Positions 8,191 through 14,680 of a DNA stretch of 43,336 nt are shown piece by piece. The stretch is from an uncultured Anaerolineae bacterium (lineage in GTDB: Bacteria; Chloroflexota; Anaerolineae; JACIWP01). The DNA is taken from assembly GCA_938049385.1 (NCBI GenBank), contig CALIBQ010000081.1:1-43336 (forward strand). Direction: 5' to 3'. The translations under genes were made by a program, and so were the position numbers. The notes under the pieces are model-generated. The model searched no databases, was not told the DNA's origin, and worked only from the letters and a program-made list of their open reading frames with translations. Every line of letters begins with the position of its first letter. Position 1 is the stretch's first letter.

Positions 8191-8223
8191 CTTTTCCACA
8201 ACAGGTAGTGGAAAAGTGGAAAA
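8191..8223. promoter_or_regulatory. Inverted DnaA-like boxes (TTTTCCAC type) upstream of dnaA
   Basis: CTTTTCCAC (8191-8199) and GTGGAAAAG (8208-8216) are perfect inverted arms around an 8-base spacer. A third copy, AGTGGAAAA, follows at 8215-8223. TTTTCCACA differs from the consensus DnaA box at one position. Placement about 75 bases upstream of the dnaA -35 box suggests DnaA autoregulation or a second origin module. Confidence 0.5.
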
Positions 8224-8311
8224 TCCCATACTAAGTGTAGGGGGAAAAGTATCCCAAGCTTAAAACCGGCCGCCGGCGGCAAATTTTAAGGAGTTATTGT
8301 CCAGCACCGGT

Positions 8312-8340
8312 TTGACGCCGGCATCTGCCGGCAGTATACT
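8312..8340 (+). promoter_or_regulatory. Promoter of the mazG fusion gene
   Basis: TTGACG (8312-8317), a 17-base spacer, and TATACT (8335-8340). Five of six consensus bases at each hexamer with ideal spacing. The predicted start near 8347 leaves a leader of about 45 bases. Confidence 0.75.
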
Positions 8341-8392
8341 GCCGGCATGGATGGAGGTTTCCCCTTCGCCATATTTTCCTGCGAGGTGCTCT

Positions 8393-9751
8393 ATGGGTAT
8401 TGTCATCATCGGCCTGGGACCAGGCAACCCGGCTCATCTGACCCGCGAGGCGGACCAATTTCTGCGGCAGGCGGATGCGGTGTACCTGCGCACCGGCCGG
8501 CATCCTATCCTGCCGTACCTGCAGACCTGCTGTGGCAAAGTGTATACCTTCGATCATATCTACGAGGAAAAGGACACCCTGCCGGAAGTGTACGAGGCCA
8601 TCGCCGGCGAGCTGATGCACATGGCCCGGGAGCGGGCCGGCGCCGATGTGTACTTCGCTGTGCCGGGTCACCCGCTGGTCGGGGAGAGCACCACCCAGCT
8701 CCTGCTGGAACGGGCGCCGGCGGAAGGCATAGAAGTGCGCATTATCGAGGGGCTGAGCTTCGTCGAACCGACCCTGACGGCACTGGGGCTGGAGTTCCTG
8801 CAGGGGATACAGGTGGTGGACGCGCTGGACCTGGTGACCCAGCCTTATCCGAGGATCGACCCGGAGCGCGGGGTTATTGTCGGGCAGGTGTACAGCCGGC
8901 AAGTGGCCAGCGATGTCAAGCTCACCCTCGGAGAGCTGTACCCGGACGAACATGAGATTGCGGTGGTGCGTGCCGCCGGCACCCTCGAGCAGGAGGTGAA
9001 GCACATCCCGCTGTACGAGCTGGACCGCCAGCCGGCCATTGACCATCTGACGACCGTCTATGTCCCTCCCTTGCCCTACGGATGTTCCTGGGAGGGACTG
9101 CAGACCGTGGTCGCGCGCCTGCGGGCGCCGGACGGCTGTCCCTGGGACCGCAAGCAGACCCACCGCACCCTGCGCACTCACTTGTTGGATGAGGCCTATG
9201 AGGTGCTGGATGCGCTAGACCGGGATGATACGGACGACCTGTGCGTGGAGCTGGGGGACCTGGCCCTGCAGATCGCCCTGCACATCCAGATTGCCCGGGA
9301 GGAGGGGGAATTCAAGCCGACGGAGGTGTTCGCCGGCATCATCTCCAAACTGCGCCGGCGGCACCCGCATGTCTTCGGCGATGTGAAGGTGCGGGATGCC
9401 GAGGAGGTCATGGTCAACTGGGAGCAGATCAAGCGGGTGGAGCGGGGGGCAGAGGATCACCGCCGGCTGTTCGAGGGGGTGCCGGCCAGCCTGCCGGCGC
9501 TCTCCCAGGCACTGACCTATCAGGAACGGGCGGCGCGCGTCGGTTTTGAGCCGGCGGACGGCGGCCGGCTGGGCCAGCTTTTCGAGAGGTGGATGAACGC
9601 CTCCGATGGGGACGAGGCTCTGCTGGGCGAACTGCTGTTCGCGCTGGTGGATTCGGCACGCCGGCGGGGCATCAACCCGGAAAATGCCCTCCGCGAGGCC
9701 AATGCGCGCTTCGCCGAACGCTTCCAGGCGGCGCAAGAGGCCGGCTCTTGA
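8393..9751 (+). CDS. mazG: Tetrapyrrole methylase-MazG fusion (YabN-type nucleotide pyrophosphohydrolase)
   Basis: 452 residues. The N-terminal half (about 1-225) is a SAM-dependent tetrapyrrole methylase-like fold opening MGIVIIGLGPGNPAHLT, with a PGHPLVGE motif. The C-terminal half is MazG: LRAPDGCPWDRKQTH, LLDEAYEVLDAL and the EELGDL-like VELGDLALQIALH, which carry the metal-binding acidic residues that hydrolyse NTPs to NMP and pyrophosphate. This fusion is known from YabN-type proteins. The ATG at 8393 has GAGGTG upstream; a longer frame to 8297 would start before the predicted transcription start. Confidence 0.93.
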   Translation: MGIVIIGLGPGNPAHLTREADQFLRQADAVYLRTGRHPILPYLQTCCGKVYTFDHIYEEKDTLPEVYEAIAGELMHMARERAGADVYFAVPGHPLVGESTTQLLLERAPAEGIEVRIIEGLSFVEPTLTALGLEFLQGIQVVDALDLVTQPYPRIDPERGVIVGQVYSRQVASDVKLTLGELYPDEHEIAVVRAAGTLEQEVKHIPLYELDRQPAIDHLTTVYVPPLPYGCSWEGLQTVVARLRAPDGCPWDRKQTHRTLRTHLLDEAYEVLDALDRDDTDDLCVELGDLALQIALHIQIAREEGEFKPTEVFAGIISKLRRRHPHVFGDVKVRDAEEVMVNWEQIKRVERGAEDHRRLFEGVPASLPALSQALTYQERAARVGFEPADGGRLGQLFERWMNASDGDEALLGELLFALVDSARRRGINPENALREANARFAERFQAAQEAGS

Positions 9752-9784
9752 TTGAGCAGAGCGCGGCTTCATCCGCCGGCCTTG

Positions 9785-9947
9785 CGCATGGTGCATACGC
9801 GCCAGGCGGGTCTTTGGAGCCACTGCAACAACTGCGAAGCCAGCCTGCGCAGGCTTCGCGAAGTCGGCCTGCGCCGACTTCGCAGGCACACAGCCGCAGT
9901 TTCAACTGCCAGGCGATGAGCCAATACCCGCTTTTTCAACACCCTCC
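9785..9947 (-). repeat. Dispersed GC-rich repeat, copy A (inverted relative to copy B)
   Basis: Read on the minus strand it begins GGAGGGTGTTGAAAAAGC and continues through a TTGAAACTGCGG block, palindromic cores of GAAGTCGGC...GCCGACTTC and GAAGCC...GGCTTC type, and GTTGTTGCAGTGGCTCC. The same succession occurs at 13965-14085 on the plus strand. The ends are approximate. It fills most of the 319-base gap after mazG. Both copies contain a short open stretch translating as ADFAKPAQAGFAVVAVA, which I take as non-coding coincidence. Confidence 0.8.
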
Positions 9948-9956
9948 AAAGTCCTG

Positions 9957-9986
9957 TTGACAAACCCCGCCGGCCGGCGGTATACT
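9957..9986 (+). promoter_or_regulatory. Near-consensus sigma70 promoter of the radical SAM activase gene
   Basis: Perfect -35 TTGACA (9957-9962), an 18-base GC-rich spacer, and -10 TATACT (9981-9986), about 80 bases ahead of the ATG at 10071. It starts ten bases after the end of repeat copy A. Confidence 0.8.
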
Positions 9987-10070
9987 TTGTCCAGAAAAGA
10001 AAGGGTAACGTCCGACGAAGATGTCCTGCCCGGGCGGCAGTGAGGAAAACGAAAGTCGGAGCGGTCTGGC

Positions 10071-11021
10071 ATGACAGATGCCGACGAACGACTCAGTCGG
10101 GCTGTCGTTTTCAGAGTGCAGAAATTTTCCACCGCCAATGGACCGGGGATCCGAACGGTTATCTTTCTCAAGGGCTGTCCACTTTCCTGCCGCTGGTGCC
10201 CGTACCCGGAGGGCATCTCGTACCGCCCTGAACTGCTGTATTATCCGGACCGCTGTATCGGATGCCACGACTGCGTGGAAATCTGCCCCTACGCCGCGCT
10301 CAGCCCTGTGGAAAACCATATTGCCATCAATCGCCACCTCTGCCAGGCCTGCGGCACATGCGTGCTGTCCTGTCCTTCGGGCGCCCTCGAAATCGCCGGC
10401 CAGGCCTATTCGCTGGACGCCCTGCTGGAAAGCATCACGCAGGACCGCACCTTCTATCAGTACTCCGGCGGCGGCGTGACCTTTGCCGGCGGGGAGGCGG
10501 CATCCCACTCGGGATTCCTGCGCCGGCTGGCCGGCATGTGCAAAGAGCTGGCTGTCCACACCGCCCTGGAGACCTGCCTCATCCACGAATGGTCCACTTA
10601 CCAGGCGCTGATGCCGCACATGGACCTCTGGATCGTGAACCTGCGGATGGTGGAGGCGCGCCTGCACAAAATGGGCACGGGCTATGGGGTGTGGGCTATC
10701 CTGGAAAACCTGCGCATGCTGGCATCCGCCGGGGCAGATATCTGGATCCGCACCCCCATCATCCCGGGCTGGACCGACTCGGAAAGCAATATTCGCTCCA
10801 TGGCGGAGTTCCTACGGGATTACGCCGGCGTCATTCACCGCTGGGAGCTGAACGCGTTCTCGAATAACCGCCGCCTGTATCCCACCCTGGGGCAAGTGTA
10901 TGTCCCGGAAAGCCTGCCGGCGGTGCACCCGGATCGCCTGAATGCCCTGGCAGAACTGGCGCGGCGGACCTGCGGGGGGAAAATACCTGTCGTCACCTCC
11001 GGCCCCACCCTGGTGGGATAA
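10071..11021 (+). CDS. Glycyl-radical-enzyme activating protein-like radical SAM enzyme
   Basis: 316 residues. The radical SAM cluster motif is C36-x3-C40-x2-C43 (GCPLSCRWCPYPEG). Two inserted ferredoxin-type clusters follow: C62-C65-C68-C72 and C91-C94-C97-C101. Then comes SGGGVTFAGGE, the activase hallmark. Activases use SAM to install a glycyl radical on a partner enzyme under anoxic conditions. No glycyl-radical enzyme gene is in the window. The segment usually reading as a D-x-K motif after the fourth strand is MDLWIVNLR here, so the family is certain but the partner and full activity are not. GGAG lies nine bases before the ATG. Confidence 0.88.
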   Translation: MTDADERLSRAVVFRVQKFSTANGPGIRTVIFLKGCPLSCRWCPYPEGISYRPELLYYPDRCIGCHDCVEICPYAALSPVENHIAINRHLCQACGTCVLSCPSGALEIAGQAYSLDALLESITQDRTFYQYSGGGVTFAGGEAASHSGFLRRLAGMCKELAVHTALETCLIHEWSTYQALMPHMDLWIVNLRMVEARLHKMGTGYGVWAILENLRMLASAGADIWIRTPIIPGWTDSESNIRSMAEFLRDYAGVIHRWELNAFSNNRRLYPTLGQVYVPESLPAVHPDRLNALAELARRTCGGKIPVVTSGPTLVG

Positions 11022-11027
11022 TCCGCT

Positions 11028-12047
11028 TCAGCGGCCGTTGGCCATGGGCGCCGGCAGTCCCACCGCACCGCGCTTGCGGGCCTTCCAGTATGGGGAGCGG
11101 CTCAACAGCCAGGCGCGGAGCAGGGGACGAAACAGCCGGATGAAATGCCGGCGCACCCCTAATGCCCTTCGCACATCCTCCACGTAATCATCCAGCGTGC
11201 GGCGCTGATACCCCAGAAGGCGCTGGCTTTCCTCCGTGTCCACCCAATCGGTGGCAAAGGGTTCGGTGCTGAAGGCCTCGGCCGGCAGCATGCCGATGCC
11301 CAGCCCGTTCATGATGCGCTCCACAATGTCACGGTAATAGTACTGACAGCGCCGGCCGCCCCCGATCAACAGCGTCTTGCCCCAGATTTCCTGGCTCTCG
11401 ACCGCGTGCGCAAAGGCTTCGCCCACATCGCGCGTGTGCACGAATTCCATGCGGTTGTTCAGCGGCACATCAAACATGCCCGGGTCCAGGATTAACGAAA
11501 TCGGCATGGCCGCCGAGAGGCGCAGTATCGCCCAAGTCAAGCCGGAGGCACGGATCATCTCCTCGCATTCCAGCTTGTGCCGGGCATAATGCTCCACGGG
11601 ATGCACCGGGTCGGTGACTTTGCGGGGCGGGGGCTGGTCCTGCGTTTTGCCGTACACGTGGTACGAGGAGGCGAAGATCAGGCGCGGCGGGTTGTCCATG
11701 GAGCGCATGGCGGTGAGAAGGTTGCGGGTACCGCCCACATTGATTTCCCAAGCCCAATCGGGGCGCTGTTCGCACTCCACCCCCGTGTGGGACAGCTTAG
11801 GGATGATGAAGGCCAGGTGAATCACCACATCCACGCCCTGCAGGGCGGAGTGGATATCCGCCGGCCGACGCAGGTCGCCCCAGCAAACCTCCAGCCGTTC
11901 GCCGGCCCGGCGCACAAACTGCCGTGCGATGCGCCGATTGGCCGGCGTGTTCAGGTCGAACGCACGCACCACATGGCCGTGCTCCAGCAGAGCATCCAGC
12001 GTACTGTGCCCGATATTGCCGAACGCACCCGTTACCAGCACCTTCAT
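11028..12047 (-). CDS. NAD(P)-dependent epimerase/dehydratase (extended SDR)
   Basis: 339 residues. The Rossmann motif is GAFGNIG at residues 7-13. The catalytic Tyr-Lys pair is in YARHK (Y154, K158), preceded by an ASSYHVYG segment that supplies the Ser. Extended SDRs of this kind act on nucleotide-sugars or similar substrates; the C-terminal substrate region gives no specific assignment. The ATG at 12047 has TAGGAGGAG upstream; an in-frame upstream ATG at 12068 would fall inside the promoter's operator. It is convergent with the radical SAM gene and stands alone under a perfect promoter with an operator-like palindrome. Confidence 0.85.
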   Translation of the reverse strand: MKVLVTGAFGNIGHSTLDALLEHGHVVRAFDLNTPANRRIARQFVRRAGERLEVCWGDLRRPADIHSALQGVDVVIHLAFIIPKLSHTGVECEQRPDWAWEINVGGTRNLLTAMRSMDNPPRLIFASSYHVYGKTQDQPPPRKVTDPVHPVEHYARHKLECEEMIRASGLTWAILRLSAAMPISLILDPGMFDVPLNNRMEFVHTRDVGEAFAHAVESQEIWGKTLLIGGGRRCQYYYRDIVERIMNGLGIGMLPAEAFSTEPFATDWVDTEESQRLLGYQRRTLDDYVEDVRRALGVRRHFIRLFRPLLRAWLLSRSPYWKARKRGAVGLPAPMANGR

Positions 12048-12066
12048 GAGACTCCTCCTATAAAAC

Positions 12067-12084
12067 ATACCGACTGGTCGGTAT
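12067..12084. promoter_or_regulatory. TetR-type operator palindrome on the SDR promoter
   Basis: ATACCGAC (12067-12074) and GTCGGTAT (12077-12084) are perfect inverted arms around TG. The site overlaps the end of the -10 box and the transcription start. The TACCGAC-n-GTCGGTA form is typical of TetR/AcrR-family operators. Bound repressor would block the strong promoter. No TetR-family gene is in this window. Confidence 0.75.
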
Positions 12085-12111
12085 TATACCACATGAGGGC
12101 CGGCCTGTCAA
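12083..12111 (-). promoter_or_regulatory. Perfect consensus sigma70 promoter of the SDR gene
   Basis: Minus strand: TTGACA (12111-12106), a 17-base spacer, TATAAT (12088-12083). Both hexamers are exact consensus. The predicted start is near 12076, giving a leader of about 30 bases with a strong ribosome site. Confidence 0.9.
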
Positions 12112-12169
12112 CTGGAGCGCAGTTTAACCTTTAATTTTGGGCAGAAGGGCTGGAAGGGGCCGCCGGCCG

Positions 12170-12198
12170 TTGCATCCTTATGTAAAACCTGCTATACT
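12170..12198 (+). promoter_or_regulatory. Promoter of the FHA-domain gene
   Basis: TTGCAT (12170-12175), a 17-base spacer, TATACT (12193-12198), about 55 bases upstream of the ATG at 12255. It diverges from the SDR promoter. Confidence 0.65.
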
Positions 12199-12254
12199 TT
12201 GATGTGCGGAGCATTAGGCGGACTGTCTATCATCCGCGCACCTGTAGAGGCAGT

Positions 12255-13865
12255 ATGGCTGACACCCAACCGAAATTCACCATCGTGGACGCTGACGGCG
12301 GAGTGAGCGAATTGGCCCTGCCGGTGGGCGTCACCGCCATCGGTCATGCCGGCGACAATGACCTTATCCTGTCGGGGGCGAATGTCGCGGCGCACCATGC
12401 GCAGGTGCTGTGTGACCCGCGCGGCTGCCGGCTGATTGACCTGGGAAACACCTACGGCACCCGCATCAACGGCCGGGAGATATCCCCCAACGTGGCGCGG
12501 CGCCTGCGCCCCGGGGATGTGATCGAGATCGGCGCCTACCGTCTGCATTACGAAGGGCCGGCCGCCGGCTATGAGCGCAACGGCTCCGCCGCTGTCAGGC
12601 TGTCCCCCAAACCGATACAGCAAAAGGAGGGGCAAGCGATGAGCCCATCACGCAGACAAACGATTGTGCTCTGGATCGTGGGTGTGCTCGGGGTGCTGGT
12701 CGCGCTGGGCATCCTGGGTATTGCGGCTTGGCTCTTGGTGGGGAAGCCACAGCCGGCCGCGACGCCGCCGGCCGCCGCCACCGCTACCCCCACGCTGGTG
12801 GCGCTGGCAACGGATACCCCGGTGCCGCCCAGCCCTACACCTACCTTGGCGCCGCCGACCGCAACCCCCACCAAACCACTGCCCACGCCAACGGCGCAGG
12901 CTCTGCCAACGGAGACGCCGGCGGCCACGGTGATCGCGGTGCCGACGGCCACGCCGGTGCCGCCCATGGTGCCCACCGCCACACCGACCGCAGTGCCAAC
13001 CCAGATCATATATCCCACCCCCACCTTCACGCCCTATATCCCGCCCACGCCGTCCCCCTGGGGCGTGATCAACCGCGCCACCGCCAACGTGCGTGCCGGC
13101 CCGGGCACCCTCTATCCGGTCATCGCCCAGGCGGTGTACGGTCAGTATGTGCTCCTGCTGGGGCAGTCGGCGGACCTGGGTTGGCTGTACGTGCAACTGC
13201 AGGACGGCCGGCTGGGTTGGGTGGCCGCGTATCTGGTGAACCGCTCGCCGGCGCTCCCGCTCCCCATCGTGCCGGCGCCGCCACCGCCTCCGCCGCCCAC
13301 ACCGGTGCCGCCCACCAACACGCCTACGCCGCGCCCGCCGACACCGATACCGCCGCCCACTTCCACCTTCACGCCGGTGCCGCCGACGGCGACCGCCACA
13401 CCGACGCCTTACCCGTGCAGTATCCCGCTGGGTGCGCCGTTCGCATCTGCGTGGGCCGGCACCGTCCGCAGTCAGCTCGGCTGTCCCTCCAGCCCCATGG
13501 TCGAGACGTGGACCGCCGTGGAGCGCTTCCAGCGCGGCATGATGTTCTGGCGCCAGGACCAGCGCATGGTCTACGTCATCGCCTCCGACATGACCTGGCG
13601 CAAATATGTGGACAACTGGATCGAGGGCATGCCCGAATATTCGTGTCCTGATACCCCTCCGCCGGGCCTGGTCAAGCCGAAGCGCGGCTTCGGCTACGTC
13701 TGGTGCAACCAGCCGGGCATCAAGGAGCTGGTGGGTTGGGCGCTGGAGGAGGAGTACGGCATCACCACGCAGTATCAGAGCTTCGATGGCGGGGAGATGC
13801 TCCGGGCGCCGGATACTTCGATCTTTATCCTGTTCCGGAGCGGCTTGTGGCAGAGATATCCCTAG
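12255..13865 (+). CDS. FHA-domain membrane protein with extracellular SH3b and C-terminal domain
   Basis: 536 residues. Residues 1-100 are an FHA-like domain (phosphothreonine-peptide binding): IGHAGDNDLIL, AAHHAQV and NTYGTRINGREI, with the canonical Arg of the GR motif replaced by His. One transmembrane helix follows near 135-160, then a Thr-Pro linker. Next is an SH3b domain (INRATANVRAGPGTLYPVI ... GWVAAYLV), a second Pro-rich linker and a C-terminal domain with LGCPSSPMVETWTAVERFQRG, resembling LGFP-type wall-binding repeats. FHA faces the cytoplasm and SH3b the wall, so it may link Ser/Thr kinase signalling to envelope state. The ATG at 12255 has GAGG upstream. No kinase is nearby. Confidence 0.85.
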   Translation: MADTQPKFTIVDADGGVSELALPVGVTAIGHAGDNDLILSGANVAAHHAQVLCDPRGCRLIDLGNTYGTRINGREISPNVARRLRPGDVIEIGAYRLHYEGPAAGYERNGSAAVRLSPKPIQQKEGQAMSPSRRQTIVLWIVGVLGVLVALGILGIAAWLLVGKPQPAATPPAAATATPTLVALATDTPVPPSPTPTLAPPTATPTKPLPTPTAQALPTETPAATVIAVPTATPVPPMVPTATPTAVPTQIIYPTPTFTPYIPPTPSPWGVINRATANVRAGPGTLYPVIAQAVYGQYVLLLGQSADLGWLYVQLQDGRLGWVAAYLVNRSPALPLPIVPAPPPPPPPTPVPPTNTPTPRPPTPIPPPTSTFTPVPPTATATPTPYPCSIPLGAPFASAWAGTVRSQLGCPSSPMVETWTAVERFQRGMMFWRQDQRMVYVIASDMTWRKYVDNWIEGMPEYSCPDTPPPGLVKPKRGFGYVWCNQPGIKELVGWALEEEYGITTQYQSFDGGEMLRAPDTSIFILFRSGLWQRYP

Positions 13866-13893
13866 CCGGCATTTTCCGGCGCGGAAACCCAAG

Positions 13894-13936
13894 CCCCTAT
13901 GTTCCTTCCTCTGTACGCGGGGAAGGAACATAGGGG
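13894..13936. repeat. Perfect 16-bp stem-loop after the FHA gene
   Basis: CCCCTATGTTCCTTCC (13894-13909) and GGAAGGAACATAGGGG (13921-13936) pair perfectly around an 11-base loop. It lies 29 bases after the FHA stop. No T-tract follows, so it is not a standard intrinsic terminator, although it could protect the mRNA end. Confidence 0.7.
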
Positions 13937-13964
13937 ATGGGGCATCTGGAACCATATATAACCC

Positions 13965-14085
13965 GGAGGGTGTTGAAAAAGCCTGGCAATTGAAACTGCG
14001 GGTCTGCGCCGACTTCGCGAAGCCTGCGCAGGCAGGCTTCGCAGTTGTTGCCGTGGCTTCAGCCGCCAGACCGCGCAGGGCCTAT
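13965..14085 (+). repeat. Dispersed GC-rich repeat, copy B
   Basis: Starts GGAGGGTGTTGAAAAAGC and runs through TTGAAACTGCGG, a GCGCCGACTTCGCGAAGCC core and GTTGTTGCCGTGGCTTC, matching copy A in reverse orientation. Copy B lacks about 40 bases of the palindromic and 5' blocks present in copy A. It lies between the FHA hairpin and the DUF4416 gene. Confidence 0.8.
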
Positions 14086-14133
14086 GGTAGGATCATCTGC
14101 GATTTCGGGATACCCCGGTGGGAGGGGGCGGAT

Positions 14134-14670
14134 ATGGGGGAGATCAAGATACCGGAACCGGTCAAGCTCATCTGCAGTATCTTCGCCGGCCAGGTCAAAC
14201 TGCTCGATGAGGCCCAGGGCGTGCTGGAGTGGATCTTCGGCCCTATTGATTACCTGAGCGACCTGCTCCCCTTCGATCACACGAGGTACTATGAGCCAGA
14301 GTTCGGGCCCGGGCTAATGCGGCGCATCCTGGCGTTCGAACGCTTGATTGACCCCGGCGCGCTGGCCGATATCAAGCGCACGACCAATAACCTGGAACTG
14401 CGCTGGGAGATGAACGGCCGGCGGCAGGTCAACATTGACCCTGGCTATATCTGCCTAGGGAAACTGGTACTGGCCAGCACCAAGGACCACAGTCACCGCA
14501 TCTATCTGCGGGATGGCATTTACGCCGAGGTAACACTGCGCTTCCAGGGCGGCAGGTTCCAGCCATGGGAGTGGACGTATCCCGACTACGCCAGCCCAGC
14601 CTACTGCACCATGTTCGAGCGCATCCGGGAAATTTACCGCGCCCAACTGCGCGGCATAAGAGAGGAATAA
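14134..14670 (+). CDS. DUF4416 family protein
   Basis: 178 residues starting MGEIKIPEPVKLICSIFAG, followed by FGPIDYLSDLLPFDHTRYY, EFGPGLMRRIL, RRQVNIDPGYICLGKLVLAS, SHRIYLRDGIYAEVTL and WTYPDYASP. This series of conserved blocks is what I know as DUF4416, a family of unknown function common in anaerobes. The ATG at 14134 has GGGAGGGGG upstream; the longer open frame back to 13606 crosses the repeat and is not credible. It is convergent with the GT39-like gene. Confidence 0.85.
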   Translation: MGEIKIPEPVKLICSIFAGQVKLLDEAQGVLEWIFGPIDYLSDLLPFDHTRYYEPEFGPGLMRRILAFERLIDPGALADIKRTTNNLELRWEMNGRRQVNIDPGYICLGKLVLASTKDHSHRIYLRDGIYAEVTLRFQGGRFQPWEWTYPDYASPAYCTMFERIREIYRAQLRGIREE

Positions 14671-14680
14671 CGATTCGGCA

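Larger units (their letters stand above)
7756..8392. other. dnaA-mazG divergent intergenic region with long dnaA leader
   Basis: This 637-base stretch has no supported gene; the open frames across it lack ribosome sites and family-like sequence. It contains a minus-strand promoter candidate for dnaA near 8093-8121, which implies a leader of about 330 bases. It also contains a TTTTCCAC inverted repeat (8191-8223) and the plus-strand mazG promoter (8312-8340). I found no known riboswitch or structured RNA in the leader, but it is long enough to hold one. Confidence 0.6.

Noticed and set aside
7760-8191. 143-residue minus-strand open frame in the dnaA leader
   Set aside because: No ribosome site, no recognisable composition or motif, and it crosses the dnaA promoter candidate. 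Treated as non-coding.
12648-13955. 435-residue open frame on the minus strand, opposite the FHA gene
   Set aside because: Arg/Gly/His-rich shadow of the Pro-Thr linkers; the plus-strand frame has recognisable domains and a ribosome site.
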